From contig OX465583.1 in the NCBI GenBank assembly GCA_950022655.1, forward strand, positions 16,205,298-16,269,297: a stretch of 64,000 nucleotides of DNA, written 5' to 3'. The notes under the pieces were generated by a model. That model saw only the letters and a program-made list of their open reading frames with translations. It was not told where the DNA came from and ran no database searches. Positions 45,539-57,337 of the stretch are shown in pieces; the stretch's first letter is position 1, and each line of letters starts with the position of its first letter. Made by a program: the position numbers and the translations under genes. Origin of the DNA: Alentia gelatinosa (Eukaryota > Annelida > Polychaeta > Phyllodocida > Polynoidae).

Positions 45539-46058
45539 AGGCATATCCTACAATTCACGGTGGCGCCATCTGTTGATTTTTAAATATTGTCAATTACCAG
45601 TCATAACTGGTTCCTTTGGATTCATTCTAATTATAAATCAGAAGATTTGAGGTTTTGTCCAGTTTATGGAATTTTAATAGGTAAAATAGGCTAATTTACA
45701 GTTCCTCAATTTACATAGGAAATGTACTGAAAAATACGGTTTTCTTTAATTATTTCAAAAATAAGGACGGTGTCCTACGATTTTTAAAAGCTAAATAAGT
45801 AGTACTTTATATGTACTATATTCTGTGAAAGTTTGAGGAAGATGACATGGGTTTTACGATTTGAAAAAATACTTTTCAGAATTTCTATATATTCTAATAT
45901 AGAATTATCATAACATAGATCTATAAATCAAAAACTAGCACGGTGACCCCCGATTTTTAAGTTAGATATGTGTTCCATAACACTTGGAGATCATCATATT
46001 AAATTTTCAGAAAATTGACATGGGTTTTAATTTTTAAGCCAAATTGTCTGATATGCCT
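45539..46058. mobile_element. TTAA-flanked TIR element, 520 bp
   Basis: TTAA at 45535-45538 and 46059-46062 flank ends AGGCATATCCTACAATT (left) and, inverted, AGGCATATCAGACAATT (right). No ORF. The TTAA target fits piggyBac or Kolobok groups, but the end sequence differs from the units at 19220 and 26351. A further inverted pair (AACTGGTTCC ... near 45608 and GGAACCAGTT near 46136) crosses the right end, so the locus may be nested. Confidence 0.55.
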
Positions 46059-46062
46059 TTAA

Positions 46063-47090
46063 TAGGCCTATTTGATATTTTGGGTTTGGACAAACTGAAC
46101 AAAAGGTTACACTTATTAATTTGATATTAGCACAAGGAACCAGTTTGAATTGAGAAATGTCAATGCTCTGCCTGGCGAAGTTGAAAATGGCATTTTGGTA
46201 CAAATATTTGACTACTTGAAACGTTTTGAGGATATATGATAAAAAAGAATATAATCTAGGCCTCGATGAAAGTTAAATGGTACTTGGTTCTTGTCATCGC
46301 TCACTCTATGAGTTTGGGGGCTGTTGAATATAGTTTGATTGTTTCTGGTGCCTATGATGGACCATACAATAACTTCAAAAATAAAGGACATCCTGGACGG
46401 GTTTTTTTCCATTCAGTGTTGCATTACAAAACAGAAAATATTTCCTATGTGAACGTACATGTATACAGCACATTGTAAGAGTTTTAGGTTACTCTAATCG
46501 TAAAAAAATACTTACAACATTTAATTTTTATACAATAATATGACCCAAAACACAATTCTAAGGTTTTTTTGTCGCTCGTATCATATTCGACGGCCCCTTG
46601 GAACGTACGAGAGGGACAAAAAAAGCATACAATTGAAATTGCACGCAGCCTAAGACAGTATTCTACTAATACCGAATGCCTTATTTATATCTAAGTCTGT
46701 ATCGTAGAAGAAATACAACACTTTTTGAAAGATGCTCCTTGAGTTGGTTCTCCTCATCATACCCGAGCAGGTACCCTGGTCCCGAACAGGGCCCGACATT
46801 ACTGTGTGAAGCGGGCTGACTACTTCCAGTATATATAACAACCCTGCCACCAGGTAGCGCCACATGGAGGGCAGGTGGGCGCTAACGCCACTACCAGGGT
46901 TATGTGACCCCCCCCCCCCCCCGCCTCGAATCCGGGTCTGAGTATAACCTGGTTACGGTGCCTCCGCTTCTTCCCCGCCCCCACCTCAGCCCTGCCCCAC
47001 CACACATGTACTTAGGTAAGCGAGGTAAGGGGGACTACAAAATGCAGGCTACATGGTGTTTAATGTATTATTTCATACCTGTGTCCGGAT
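46063..47090. other. Non-coding interval with a C15 tract and a small hairpin
   Basis: 46563-46627 has poly-T/poly-A arms with GTCGCTCGTA/TACGAGAGGGAC forming a small hairpin. C15 at 46908-46922. GCCACCAGGTAGCGCC near 46847 is a weak CTCF-like match. No gene. Confidence 0.4.
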
Positions 47091-47119
47091 GCCCTACGAA
47101 AACCACCTGCTTCTACCAA

Positions 47120-47580
47120 TGTTGTAGGGTGGCTGCACATCACACCACATAGACATGGTATAAGAAAGACTGGCCTATCATATAACAGTAAATCTGCCAT
47201 TGCTGGGAATGAAGGGGAAAGGTGGCGCACATCACACCCCATATAGACAGGGTATGGGAAGGACTGGTCTTTAATACCAATACTAAGTCTATCACTGTTA
47301 GGGATGAAGGAGAAAGGTGGCTGTATATCACACCACATAGACATGGTATGGGAAGGACTGGTCTTTGATATAGCAGTAAGTCTACGACTCTTGGGATGAA
47401 AAAGAGAGGTGGCTGCAAATCACACCACATAAACATGATATATGAGAATGATTGGACTTGAATACAAAAGTAAGTCGACCTACCATTGTAGGGGATACAG
47501 AATAAAGATGGGTGCATTGGGACTCGAACCCACAACTTTTGGATTACTTGGTTCCGTAACCACTGAGCCTCCCCATGCCC
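47120..47580 (-). mobile_element. tRNA-derived SINE with tandemly amplified body
   Basis: The minus-strand head 47580-47510 is 71 nt, with A-box AGGCTCAGTGG and a perfect B-box GGTTCGAGTCC; its ends pair GGG/CCC only partly, so it is not a good tRNA. The body that follows (47505-47120) is repeated about four times every 91-95 bp (GGTGG marks at 47130, 47221, 47316, 47407). It shares GATGAAGGAGAAAGGTGG with the SINE at 38700. Confidence 0.65.
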
Positions 47581-47790
47581 ATCCTTGACTGAAAGACAAA
47601 TACAAATAATACCAGGAAGATGTCTGAGGCGTAAAGTCGCAGTAATTTATATCACTACTGGAGATGTCAGGCTGCTGTTCAAACAATAACTGATTTATAA
47701 TTCTTGTTCAACCAATCACTGATTATAATTCTTGTCTAAGAAAAGATATGAATTTGCAGGCGCATTCACGAACGTTACGCCGTAAGTGTA
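47581..47790. other. Short non-coding spacer
   Basis: Unique sequence between the SINE and hairpin F. A near-duplicate of about 28 bp (AACCAATCACTGATTATAATTC-like) occurs at 47684 and 47711. Confidence 0.4.
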
Positions 47791-47794
47791 TTAG

Positions 47795-47940
47795 AGGGAA
47801 ACTATGTTCCGGTGAAAGGAAGTCAAAGTTACGAGGTAAGGCTTGGAAAAATTACTGCCCAAGGCCCTGGCCGCGGGCAGTAATTTTTCCAAGCCTTACC
47901 GAGTAATTTTGACTTCCTTTCACTGGTACTTGGTTTCCCT
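47795..47940. mobile_element. Long hairpin (copy F)
   Basis: Arms 47795-47860 and 47875-47940, about 66 bp with few mismatches, and a 14-base loop (AAGGCCCTGGCCGC). The outer ends read AGGGAAAC/GTTTCCCT-like. No coding content. Sequence differs from hairpin families A-E, but size and form are alike. Confidence 0.6.
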
Positions 47941-47998
47941 ATTCCTATATACCTACAAATGTGGTTTAATAAGAGACAATCTGATTGGTCTAAATGTC

Positions 47999-48056
47999 AA
48001 CCTTGGGTAGTATACGGCAACCTTGGGTAGTATACCAACCTTGGGTAGTATCAGAT
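47999..48056. repeat. Short tandem repeat, CAACCTTGGGTAGTATA x3
   Basis: CCTTGGGTAG starts at 48001, 48021 and 48039. Confidence 0.85.
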
Positions 48057-48363
48057 AGTTACTCCACCCCCCAGAGCGTGGTGTAAGCATAGAGTGTACA
48101 GCCATAGGTATATAGGAATAATCATTACCCACGTGATATGTGCAACCTAATGTAGTATGAGAAGATTGGATGATACCTAACTTTCTTATCAGAGAGCAGA
48201 ATATTGCAAAGTACATCACCGTCTTACACATGGATCAATACCTTAGATATACAGTATAGTTTAATGGTTATTCTGTAGAAAACCTCCGGTTACAAAGAAG
48301 TAATAACACAAGTAGTACGCGAGTGACAAACTGTAGGCCGCATCGCCGTGTATTACTACGCCT

Positions 48364-48619
48364 CACTTCCTGTGACGTACGAGACTGCGCATGTTCGCAC
48401 ACGGCTAGTTTTATGTGTATTTACCGCCGGGATTGGAGCCAGCAGATCCTGAACTGAGCTTGAGCTGAGCTTGAACAGAGCATTTACAGTCTCCCGCAAC
48501 GCACACCACTGACACCTGGCGGACAGGGGAGGAAATACATCACCTGTTGCCGGGTTACCGACCCCCGGGCCACCAAACACTGCGGGCCACTGGCCCGGTG
48601 GCAAGTGCAAGTAGGTAAG
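48364..48619 (+). promoter_or_regulatory. Candidate promoter and non-coding first exon
   Basis: CACTTCCTGTGACGTA (ETS site fused to a CRE half) at 48364-48379 is followed by an NRF1-like TGCGCATGTTCGCA at 48386-48399. About 215 bp later, after a CpG-containing stretch, AG|GTAAGG at 48615 is a good 5' splice site. No long plus-strand ORF lies between, so any exon would be 5' UTR. The overlapping minus ORF (48610-48356) is unrecognised. Confidence 0.3.
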
Positions 48620-49555
48620 GATAAAGATGGAATACCCTAAAGGTAGTGGGTAATGGCTTTTGAAGGGAATGGTCTTAATGAATGAATGAGGGATGAATAG
48701 AATAGAACAATTGTGTAGGATATAAGTCCAGGTAGGTGTTAATTAAAGGAACAAACTATGAAATAATGGCTCCTATCGTAGCCTTTGTTCCGTTCTCGTT
48801 TCGTAGAATAATCAGACTATATAATATATCAGCCATTGCATCACATATGGCAATCATATGATTATATAACTGTTGCCGTATCTTCTACGAATCCCCATGT
48901 CGTATTTATGGCCGTACGCCGCACTGTGATGTACGGGTTATAGCCACTCAATCAACTAAAGGTAGACTTTCACAATTTTCGGGTATATGGTAAAACGTAG
49001 TTCTATGCCAAAATACTTTGTAAAAGTGTCGATAAGATTATCTCTGTCTTCAGCATCGAGATAAGGTAATTGACAATTATACCGATCATTTCTGACATAT
49101 GACTGCAGTTACCATGTTTTCGTATATCAATAATCTACGACCCCTACAGTCAATAGACCTATACATAGCCGACATAGAGCAATCATCTTATCTTAGCGGG
49201 CAGTCATACTTGATTATCATATTTCGCCGATAATAAAAGAACTCTTCAGGATGTATATATACACGGACTGTAGAAGATGGGGAAGGCGGAATGCGTATTG
49301 CACATGGGACATATGGATTGTCAGGTGCTGTTTTGGACGTGATGAGTGTTTCGCATTGTAGTGATCTTTATGAAGCCAGGTATATCTATATCATAGTAGT
49401 TCAGATCCCAACCACCAGTCAGCTGTGTGAGCGGCAGCGATAGACTGAACATGTGTTGGGAAAGAGGCTATTAAGCTGATAAATATACGGTAAGGTGGAG
49501 GCTTGTGAAAGTAGGGGAAGACAGGGAAAGTGAGGTATAGATCGACTGGCACAAA
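48620..49555. other. Non-coding interval
   Basis: Mixed unique sequence, nothing recognised. Confidence 0.45.
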
Positions 49556-49559
49556 CAGA

Positions 49560-49760
49560 CAGAATAAGAGACATCAAAGTCAGAGGGACAGAGAGAGAAG
49601 TACGGACAGATACAGTAAGGGAGGGATCAAGAGCAAGTGAGAGGTAGTGGGAGAGTGGCAAAGAGACAGAGGTAGAGAGACAGAGAGAGACAGAGAGACA
49701 GACAGACAACAGACAGCGGCAGAAAGAGAGAGACAGTTAAACAGACACAGAGATACATAG
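49560..49760. repeat. Purine-rich GAGACAGA repeat
   Basis: GAGAGACAGAGAGACAGAC-type words make Ser/Leu/Val-rich minus frames; no gene. Confidence 0.75.
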
Positions 49761-49885
49761 AGAACGAAAAGACAGAGGAAGTATTGTTTTAGAAGAACCA
49801 GTTGACGATTGAAATCACGAAAGGACAAAAGTGGAATACGTATGTAACGTAGCAATGAATGCTTGTTAAATGCTGTATATATCAC

Positions 49886-49960
49886 TCCCTCACTCGCTCA
49901 CTCACTCACTCACTCACTCACTCACTCACTCACTCACTCACTCACTCACTCACTCACTCA

Positions 49961-49988
<28 letters not shown>
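49886..49988. repeat. (ACTC)n(TC)n microsatellite
   Basis: About 19 CTCA units (49889-49963) followed by (CT)n to 49988. Confidence 0.95.
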
Positions 49989-49992
<4 letters not shown>

Positions 49993-50785
49993 GCCAACGG
50001 TGTAGTTATAAGTGTGGTAGACAGGTGAGTGCCCAGCCGAGTGTCCCTTATTTCCGCTGGAAGCGCCACTCTATTTCCACTTCAGTGTTCTCTGATGGGT
50101 AAAATACATGACTGTCCTACTATACTCATATAAATGTATCAGCTATATTTCTGAAAATGATACGGCATGACACGGCATTGAGAGATACTGAGGGCAGGAA
50201 GGGCGGTGGTGATAGAGAGTGTGGGATGGGAATAAACGAAAAGGGATAAAATGAGAGGCGGAGATTGGGACGAGATGGAGTAAAGGAGGAACAGCTGTCA
50301 GTAAGCTCAGCGTGAGGCAGACAGCACCCACCAAGAAAAACACAAATACGAATCAGCTCATGAAGTGGCAGCGCCGGGTGGGAGGGTTGAGAAATAACAG
50401 GAGGGAAGAGGTGAGAGAGACTAGACGACGCCCGGGGTGAAGATGCTGAGACAGGTGCAGGTCACTGGTTGCAGGTCAGGACTCATGAGCTACTCAGTGA
50501 GAGGTGTCAGTGTGCTGGGTTTAATTCAAAGCTGCTAAGTGTTTACCTGGCATTATGTAACTCATATGTGTCATGTGACAAGGTTTAACTGTGAGCTGCT
50601 CTGTGTAAACTCAAATGTGCTTGGTTTATACAATACAGGGAGCAGAGGTAAGTAAGTATGAGAACAAAGTGCACAGTTGTATAAGAAATATATTTCTTAT
50701 ACGCCTGGGCACATTAATCTTATACTTACTGACCTCTGCTACCAATATCGTAAAACAGAAGTGCAGCTCAATGTGCTGTATATTC
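49989..50785. other. Non-coding interval with a small inverted repeat
   Basis: The segment 50636-50740 is an imperfect inverted repeat: GCAGAGGTAAGTAAGTATGA at 50643 pairs with TTATACTTACTGACCTCTGC near 50721. It is another small foldback, without a known class. Confidence 0.4.
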
Positions 50786-51061
50786 TTTTATCCTACCCCT
50801 AATAAAAACGCCATAGGCTTAACATGGGGTTTGTTTATTTCACGGGTGTGACATAAAGTGTTGTTTATGCCACTACTTTCTGATACTGAAAAAATATGGA
50901 AACGGGGTAGGATAAAATCTAGACGCCACTCGTTTGAGTTTGAGGTTATTTATGCCACTCATTTTGTTGGCTCCGTAATGTCTCTCGTCTTTGACTCGTG
51001 AAATTATGGAACCAACAAAATGCGTGGCATAAATAAACTCAGACTCAAACTCGTGACGTCT
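50786..51061 (+). mobile_element. Hairpin module, copy C
   Basis: The bracketing pair TTTTATCCTACCCC (50786-50799) and GGGGTAGGATAAAA (50904-50917) is followed by hairpin arms 50921-50974 and 51008-51061 (about 54 bp). The bracketed part shares CCATAGGCTTAACAT with copy A. Unlike copies A and B, the loop reads GTAATGTCTCTCGTCTTTG. Short ORFs across it are incidental. Confidence 0.65.
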
Positions 51062-52945
51062 CTTGATAGTATGGCCCAGCTATGCGATTACAAGTTATTT
51101 CTTATTAATCCCGAATATTTGAAGACGTGTAGCAAAGGCAAAACCGACCAGGCATTAAATCTGATGATTGTTGCTCACTCGCGGAATCGTGATTACTCTC
51201 CTCATGCCTATCGGCGTTAGGGCAAGTATTTTCCGATCCTGCAGTTTGTAACAATGATCTGATTAAACGTCTAGTTATTTTTCCCAATATACATGCATAA
51301 ATTTAACCAGATAAACCATATATACCCAAATGAAACTCAAAACGTTCCTTGTTTGAATAAAGTTTACGAGGGATCATATTTTCTTTAATATTTTTCTAAT
51401 TTCGGTTTCAATGGCAACATTAGAATGTATAAAAATCACATTTGTTAACTTTTTGGATTTTGTGTATTGTCTTTCCATGTTTGATATGTATAAAGGTATC
51501 CTTGAAATGTATTTATCACAACTGAAAACCTTCCAAAATAGGAAGTCTTTGTGTTGTCATAGCAGCCACATTTGTGTTTTGAGAAGGGTCATCAAATCAA
51601 CCCTTTCATCATGAGCTGTGGTACCATATGTTGAATTCAAATCAAATTTATACTATTGACATGAGCTGTTAGAAGTCCAGTTCAGTGTTTATGGGAGATG
51701 TTGGTTGAGAAACCTTTGTTCATTGTAATACATCGATGGCCAAAATTAATCTGCTCAATGTAAGATATAAGTGGCCAGGTAATAGCTCGGAGCTGCTCAG
51801 AGCTGCTCATAGAGAAGTAAGAGTAGGAGGAGAAGCCGGTACGACAGCCTCAGGGCTGGGTGTATGTACACGAGGTACTGACCCCGCCCACTGATAGAAC
51901 CGCCCCTATACATAACACAGACATGAGTCTGTCGGGTAACTGAAAACAGAAATAAGAAACGCCCTGCTGCCCGCACCAGGTCTCCCGCAGTGAGCTGTAA
52001 GTGGTGGGGGTTAATGAGGGCGCGAGCAGATCGTGAGCAGATCGGATTAAAGGCGAGCACCACTTTCTAACCAGCCCACGTGTGATCAATATCACCGAAA
52101 TCAGTCGCCTGTTGCAAGAATTGCTAAATGAAAAGGCGAATCTTTATTACCACCTCACCAAATCATGCTATTTTAACTGCGTCCGTGTGCATTTTGTGCC
52201 AGTCATGAAGTGAACGGTTTTGCTATCATTGATTTTACCACTTATCATATTCCCCATGTTCGATCTACTATGCATAACTTTGGAGACATTTTCATGGATG
52301 TTAACGTGACTTACCGGCAGTAGAACCTTGACTAAGTGGAATCTCTCCCGTTATCAACTGGGTTTACACATTTTCTAACAATGTTTTCAAGATAGGAATT
52401 ATCCAGAGTATGGAAAGACTAGCAGTTCGATGCTATTTCTATAGGTTTTTTTTCAGTGGTTCTCATTTTATCCGTGGATAATATTTTATGACTTCTGGTT
52501 ATTCCTATAAAAACACCTCATACTTGTCAGTCGCTGGCTGGGTTATATATCATAAAACTGTGCAGTTTACACCTGCCCTCCATCCTATCACCCTGTTATC
52601 TTAAGAAACAGTTTTATGACAACCCTGTGGACCAACTCAATCCTCGTGTCTAACCCAGGGACTCCCCGCAGAAAAACTAATTTTAAAAAGACCTAAATCG
52701 AGCGTGGAACATGGCTGGAATGCCTTCCGTCGGAGCAGGAAATGCGTGCTTGCCCGGTTCTTGGCGTCTCAGCGGGGTGTTTAGGGTAAATGCGAGGCAG
52801 ATGGTTGCTGCGGGGGGTGGACGACATGTTTATTATTAGTAAAGCACCACACGCTGAGAGGAGGCGTCTTTTTGTCGGTACAGACAGGTAGGTGAGCGTG
52901 CTTAGATGACCTGGTTTGTTAATAAACTCATGAGCAGCTCAGTAA
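51062..52945. other. Non-coding interval
   Basis: About 1.9 kb without a recognised gene; short ORFs (51020-51220, 51411-51614, 51797-52063) are featureless. No repeats stand out. Confidence 0.45.
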
Positions 52946-52959
52946 ACAGGTGGGCAGGC

Positions 52960-54565
52960 AGAGAGGAGAAGTATACCAACCCTGACCTCCATGATCCACA
53001 ATGCTGGCTCAGCTTCCTGGCTGTATGAGGAGGGAGGACAGGTAGACAGTCTCCACCCTGACCTCCATGATCCACAATGCTGGCACAGCTTCCTGGCTGT
53101 ATGAGGAGGGAGGACAGGTAGACAGTCTCCACCCTGACCTCCCTCATCCACAATGCTGGCACAGCTTCCTGGCTGTATGAGGAGGGAGGACAGGTAGACA
53201 GTCTCCACCCTGACCTCCCTCATCCACAATGCTGGCTCAGCTTCCTGGCTGTATGAAGAGGGAGGACAGGTAGACAGTCTCCACCCTGACCTCCATGATC
53301 CACAATGCTGGCTCAGCTTCCTGGCTGTATGAGGAGGGAGGACAGGTAGACAGTCTCCACCCTGACCTCCCTCATCCACAATGCTGGCTCAGCTTCCTGG
53401 CTGTATGAGGAGGGAGGACAGGTAGACAGTCTCCACCCTGACCTCCCTCATCCACAATGCTGGCACAGCTTCCTGGCTGTATGAGGAGGGAGGACAGGTA
53501 GACAGTCTCCACCCTGACCTCCCTCATCCACAATGCTGGCTCAGCTTCCTGGCTGTATGAGGAGGGAGGACAGGTAGACAGTCTCCACCCTGACCTCCCT
53601 CATCCACAATGCTGGCTCAGCTTCCTGGCTGTATGAGGAGGGAGGACAGGTAGACAGTCTCCACCCTGACCTCCCTCATCCACAATGCTGGCTCAGCTTC
53701 CTGGCTGTATGAGGAGGGAGGACAGGTAGACAGTCTCCACCCTGACCTCCCTCATCCACAATGCTGGCTCAGCTTCCTGGCTGTATGAGGAGGGAGGACA
53801 GGTAGACAGTCTCCACCCTGACCTCCCTCATCCACAATGCTGGCTCAGCTTCCTGGCTGTATGAGGAGGGAGGACAGGTAGACAGTCTCCACCCTGACCT
53901 CCCTCATCCACAATGCTGGCTCAGCTTCCTGGCTGTATGAGGAGGGAGGACAGGTAGACAGTCTCCACCCTGACCTCCCTCATCCACAATGCTGGCTCAG
54001 CTTCCTGGCTGTATGAGGAGGGAGGACAGGTAGACAGTCTCCACCCTGACCTCCCTCATTCACAATGCTGGCTCAGCTTCCTGGCTGTATGAGGAGGGAG
54101 GGCAGGTAGACAGTCTCCACCCTGACCTCCCTCATCCACAATGCTGGCTCAGCTTCCTGGCTGTATGAGGAGGGAGGACAGGTAGACAGTCTCCACCCTG
54201 ACCTCCCTCATCCACAATGCTGGCTCAGCTTCCTGACTGTATGAAGAGAGAGAACAGGTAGACAGTCTCCACCCTGACCTCCCTCATCCACAATGCTGGC
54301 TCAGCTTCCTGACTGTATGAAGAGAGAGAACAGGTAGACAGTCTCCACCCTGACCTCCCTCATCCACAATGCTGGCTCAGCTTCCTGGCTGTATGAGGAG
54401 GGAGGACAGGTAGACAGTCTCCACCCTGACCTCCCTCCTCCACAATGCTGGCTCAGCTTCCTGACTGTATGAAGAGAGAGAACAGGTAGACAGTCCCCAC
54501 TATGACTTCCTCATCCACAATGCTGGTAGGTCTCAACTTCCTGGCTGTAGGATGAGAGAGGACAG
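52960..54565. repeat. 76-bp minisatellite, about 21 copies
   Basis: Unit CATCCACAATGCTGGCTCAG then CTTCCTGGCTGTATGAGGAG, with exact 76-bp spacing (53145, 53221 and so on). A subtype with GACTGTATGAAGAGAGAGAA appears only near the right end (54233, 54312, 54470). The array is homogeneous in the middle and diverged at the right edge. Confidence 0.95.
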
Positions 54566-55555
54566 ATAGACAGTCTTCACATATCTACAATTCTGGTAGA
54601 TCTCAGCTTCTACACATGCACTGATTATGACAAACAACTTCACATCCTTCAAAGTCAGTGTCTATTATTTATCATTTTCCACAGAAACCCTCAATCAAAG
54701 CAGACATTAATTCATTAAATTTCATGAAATAAATCTGCATAAAGATAGATAGCATTTCCTAGATAGATAGCATTTGGAACCCCTTATACACATATATAAA
54801 AAGGGCGGCATGCAGTAAGTATCTTATTCATTCAATGCCTTCCCTGCTGCTTTGTCTTCTTTGACCTTGGCGATGGTGGGAGAGTGTTTCAGAGAAAACA
54901 CAATGACAGGTCAGTGTTGGTGGAGGGAATCTGTTATCTGATAATGTGTGCATGAGGGATTGTCGGGAAACCTAAATTATCTTTTATCAATCATATTGTT
55001 CCAATGTATACGCCGACGTAGACACACCGTAGATATGTCGTCTACGCCATATACTCCGGCGCTCATTACAGGGTACGCATAAGAAAATACCGGAAAATGC
55101 GATCTGAAGTAGTGTCTATAGGATGGAATAAACAGGAATAAACTCAAAGCTTCGTCTAGTGCAAGAAAACCAATCAATACAATAATCTCGGTCTCAACCT
55201 ACAAATAAACAACACTTCCTTGAAAACCCTGCCTACTAAGTGAAATAAAAGCAAACATCCTCCTGAGGATCCGCATCCACCGACCCCCACCTAAACTAAT
55301 AAACAAGGCTTTCTGTGAAGCCCCGGCATAAAACCTCACAAACCTCAGACCAAACTCTCGCCTTAGTCTCTGCAACAACTTCTATAGACGCTATCCCCTC
55401 TTCACTTCCACTCCCTCACCACCTTCCACCTCCTCATCCTCTCCTACTTGTACTCAATCTATCCCACCTCCTTCCCCCTCCTCACTCTCGCATCCCCTTT
55501 CTCTTCAACTCCTCACCCCATCACCCCTTTCCTCATCATCCTTGCTCTGAACAGC
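54566..55555. other. Non-coding interval
   Basis: Unique sequence, then C/T-rich from 55380. A minus-strand reading 54885-54825 ends KHSPTIAKVKEDKAAGKALNE and a stop but lacks a usable splice acceptor. Confidence 0.4.
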
Positions 55556-55559
55556 CTGT

Positions 55560-55770
55560 GTTTTGTGGAGTAGTGTAATGTGGTATGATGTGGTGTAAGC
55601 TGATCTGGTTGGGTGTGGGATGTCACTGTGCAGTGTGGTATGATATGGTGTAAGGTGATCTGGTTGGGTGTGGGATGATACTGTGCAGTGTGGTATGATG
55701 TGGTGTAAGGTGATCTGGTTGGGTGTGGGATGATACTGTGAAGTGTGGTATGATGTGAAGGTTTGAGGGT
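55560..55770. repeat. 59-60-bp GTGTGG repeat
   Basis: GGTGTAAGGTGATCTGGTTG then GGTGTGGGATGATACTGTG, about 3.5 copies. Confidence 0.85.
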
Positions 55771-55989
55771 GGCAGCAGAGTGTGCTGTTGTTTTGGGCTG
55801 GCACTTTGGGATGCTGGGAGGGGGGGGGGGGGGTTGTAGTAGGTAGCATAGAAGTGAGGTGTGGTGTGAAGTCTCCGATTGGTAATAGAGCAGTGTGATT
55901 TGGTGTGATGCAAGATGGTGTGGTGTGAAGTTTACGGGCGGTGGCAGAGTGGTGCGGTTTGGTCTGATGTGGTGAGGTCTGGTGTGAAG
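55771..55989. other. Spacer with G14 tract between two minisatellites
   Basis: G14 at 55820-55833 and degenerate GGTGTGATG words related to both neighbours. Confidence 0.6.
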
Positions 55990-56580
55990 TCTCAGGGAAG
56001 GAGCAGAGCTGTGTTGTGTGGTCGGTGCAGTGTGGTGTGAAGTCTCAGGGAAGGAGTGTCAGAGCTCTGTTGTGTGGTCGGTGCAGTGTGGTGTGAAGTC
56101 TCAGGGAAGGAGCAGAGCTCTGTTGTGTCAGTCGGTGCAGTGTGGTGTGAAGTCTCAGGGAAGGAGCAGAGCTTTGTTGTGTGGTCGGTGCAGTGTGGTG
56201 TGAAGTCTCAGGGAAGGAGCAGAGCTCTGTTGTGTGGTCGGTGCAGTGTGGTGTGAAGTCTCAGGGAAGGAGCAGAGCTTTGTTGTGTGGTAGGGGCAGT
56301 GTCGTGTGAAGTCTCAGGGAAGGAGCAGAGCTGTGTTGTGTGGTCGGTGCCGTGTGGTGTGAAGTCTCAGGGAAGGAGCAGAGCTGTGTTGTGTGGTCGG
56401 TGCAGTGTGGTGTGAAGTCTCAGGTAAGGAGCAGAGCGGTGTTGTGTGGGTCGGTGCCGTGTGGTTTGGGATGCTGTATTGGGATGCTCTGTGGTTGTTG
56501 TATGGGTGGGTGGTGCACGGTGTGTTGTGGGTTGGTGCTGTGCAGTGTTGTGTGGGGTCTCGGGGTGGTAGCAGAGCGGC
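55990..56580. repeat. 53-bp minisatellite
   Basis: GTGGTCGGTGCAGTGTGGTG then TGAAGTCTCAGGGAAGGAGCAG; spacing 53 bp (56161, 56214), about 8 copies, with diverged ends. Confidence 0.9.
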
Positions 56581-56689
56581 ATGTTGGCGGTTCATTAAAC
56601 ACGGATACGGTCAATTAGTTTGCATTATGGCCCTCTCTGTCTGACCAGTGGTCATTTCCCACCACAGCTGACCGCTCCCACGTACCCAG

Positions 56690-56880
56690 CCTAACCCGGC
56701 GCGCCGCCCGCCGCCTGCCGCCTGACCCGACGCGCCGCCCGCCAGCCAAAACCCGCCACCCACCATCCGCCACCCACCATCCGCCACCCGACGCCCACCA
56801 CCCGCCGCCCACCGCCCGCCACCTGCCGCCCGCCGCCTGCCACCCGCTGCCTGCAACCCGACGCCCGACGCGCACTTCCC
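56690..56880. repeat. CCGCC/CCACC tandem repeat
   Basis: CCGCCGCCTGCC and CCACCATCCGCC words, 7-14 bp spacing; similar to 20190-20355. Confidence 0.8.
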
Positions 56881-56924
56881 TTTGATTGTCCTAAGGAAAT
56901 TTTGGTGCAACACCTTGTATGGTA

Positions 56925-57337
56925 AGCGGCGTACGCCGTAGGGCGAGGGACAAACGGGCGGTTCTCGGCGGCGCATGGTGGTGCACGGTGGCGCAGGGCG
57001 GCGTAGGGCGGCGTATGGTGGCGTACGCCGGCTTTATGCTCCGCTGAGTCCTCGTGGTCAGAATTAGCGGCCCGGTTTTACAAATAAGCCTCCACTTGTA
57101 AATCACGGTCGGAGCGATGAAACGGCGATGAGAGCGCCACCACGCGGCCGTCACCCGCACTTTAACGACCCGTGCTCAGCCCACCTCCGCTACGCAGACT
57201 TCTGGGAAGGTTTCAGTTGCCATGGCGATGGTGTACGGCGCCGTAACGCGGTGTGGTGGCTTACCGCCAGGCGGCGCGGGGTGGTGTATCCTGGTGACGA
57301 GGTGGTCAGGGCAGATCCAGTTACCGTGTAGGTGAGC
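56925..57337. promoter_or_regulatory. CpG-rich segment, possible promoter
   Basis: High CpG density (GGCGGCGCATGG, GGCGTACGCC). GTTGCCATGGCGATGG at 57216-57231 is close to the RFX X-box. AG|GTGAGC at 57332 is a good 5' splice site on the plus strand. The 67-residue plus frame ends in TAG exactly at that site, so any exon would be largely untranslated. Part of this (56940-57040) is a degenerate GGCGTAGGGCGGCG repeat. Confidence 0.3.

Noticed and set aside
47510..47580. 71-nt tRNA-like segment as a real tRNA
   Set aside because: Only about half the acceptor stem pairs and no convincing anticodon stem forms; it is a SINE head.
52939..53379. 146-residue minus ORF with repeated LPVLPPHTARK units
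   Set aside because: Frame of the 76-bp minisatellite; the same text appears in a second frame.
54825..54885. Minus-strand C-terminal-exon-like peptide ending KEDKAAGKALNE
   Set aside because: An in-frame stop lies just upstream and no AG acceptor with a pyrimidine tract falls between them.
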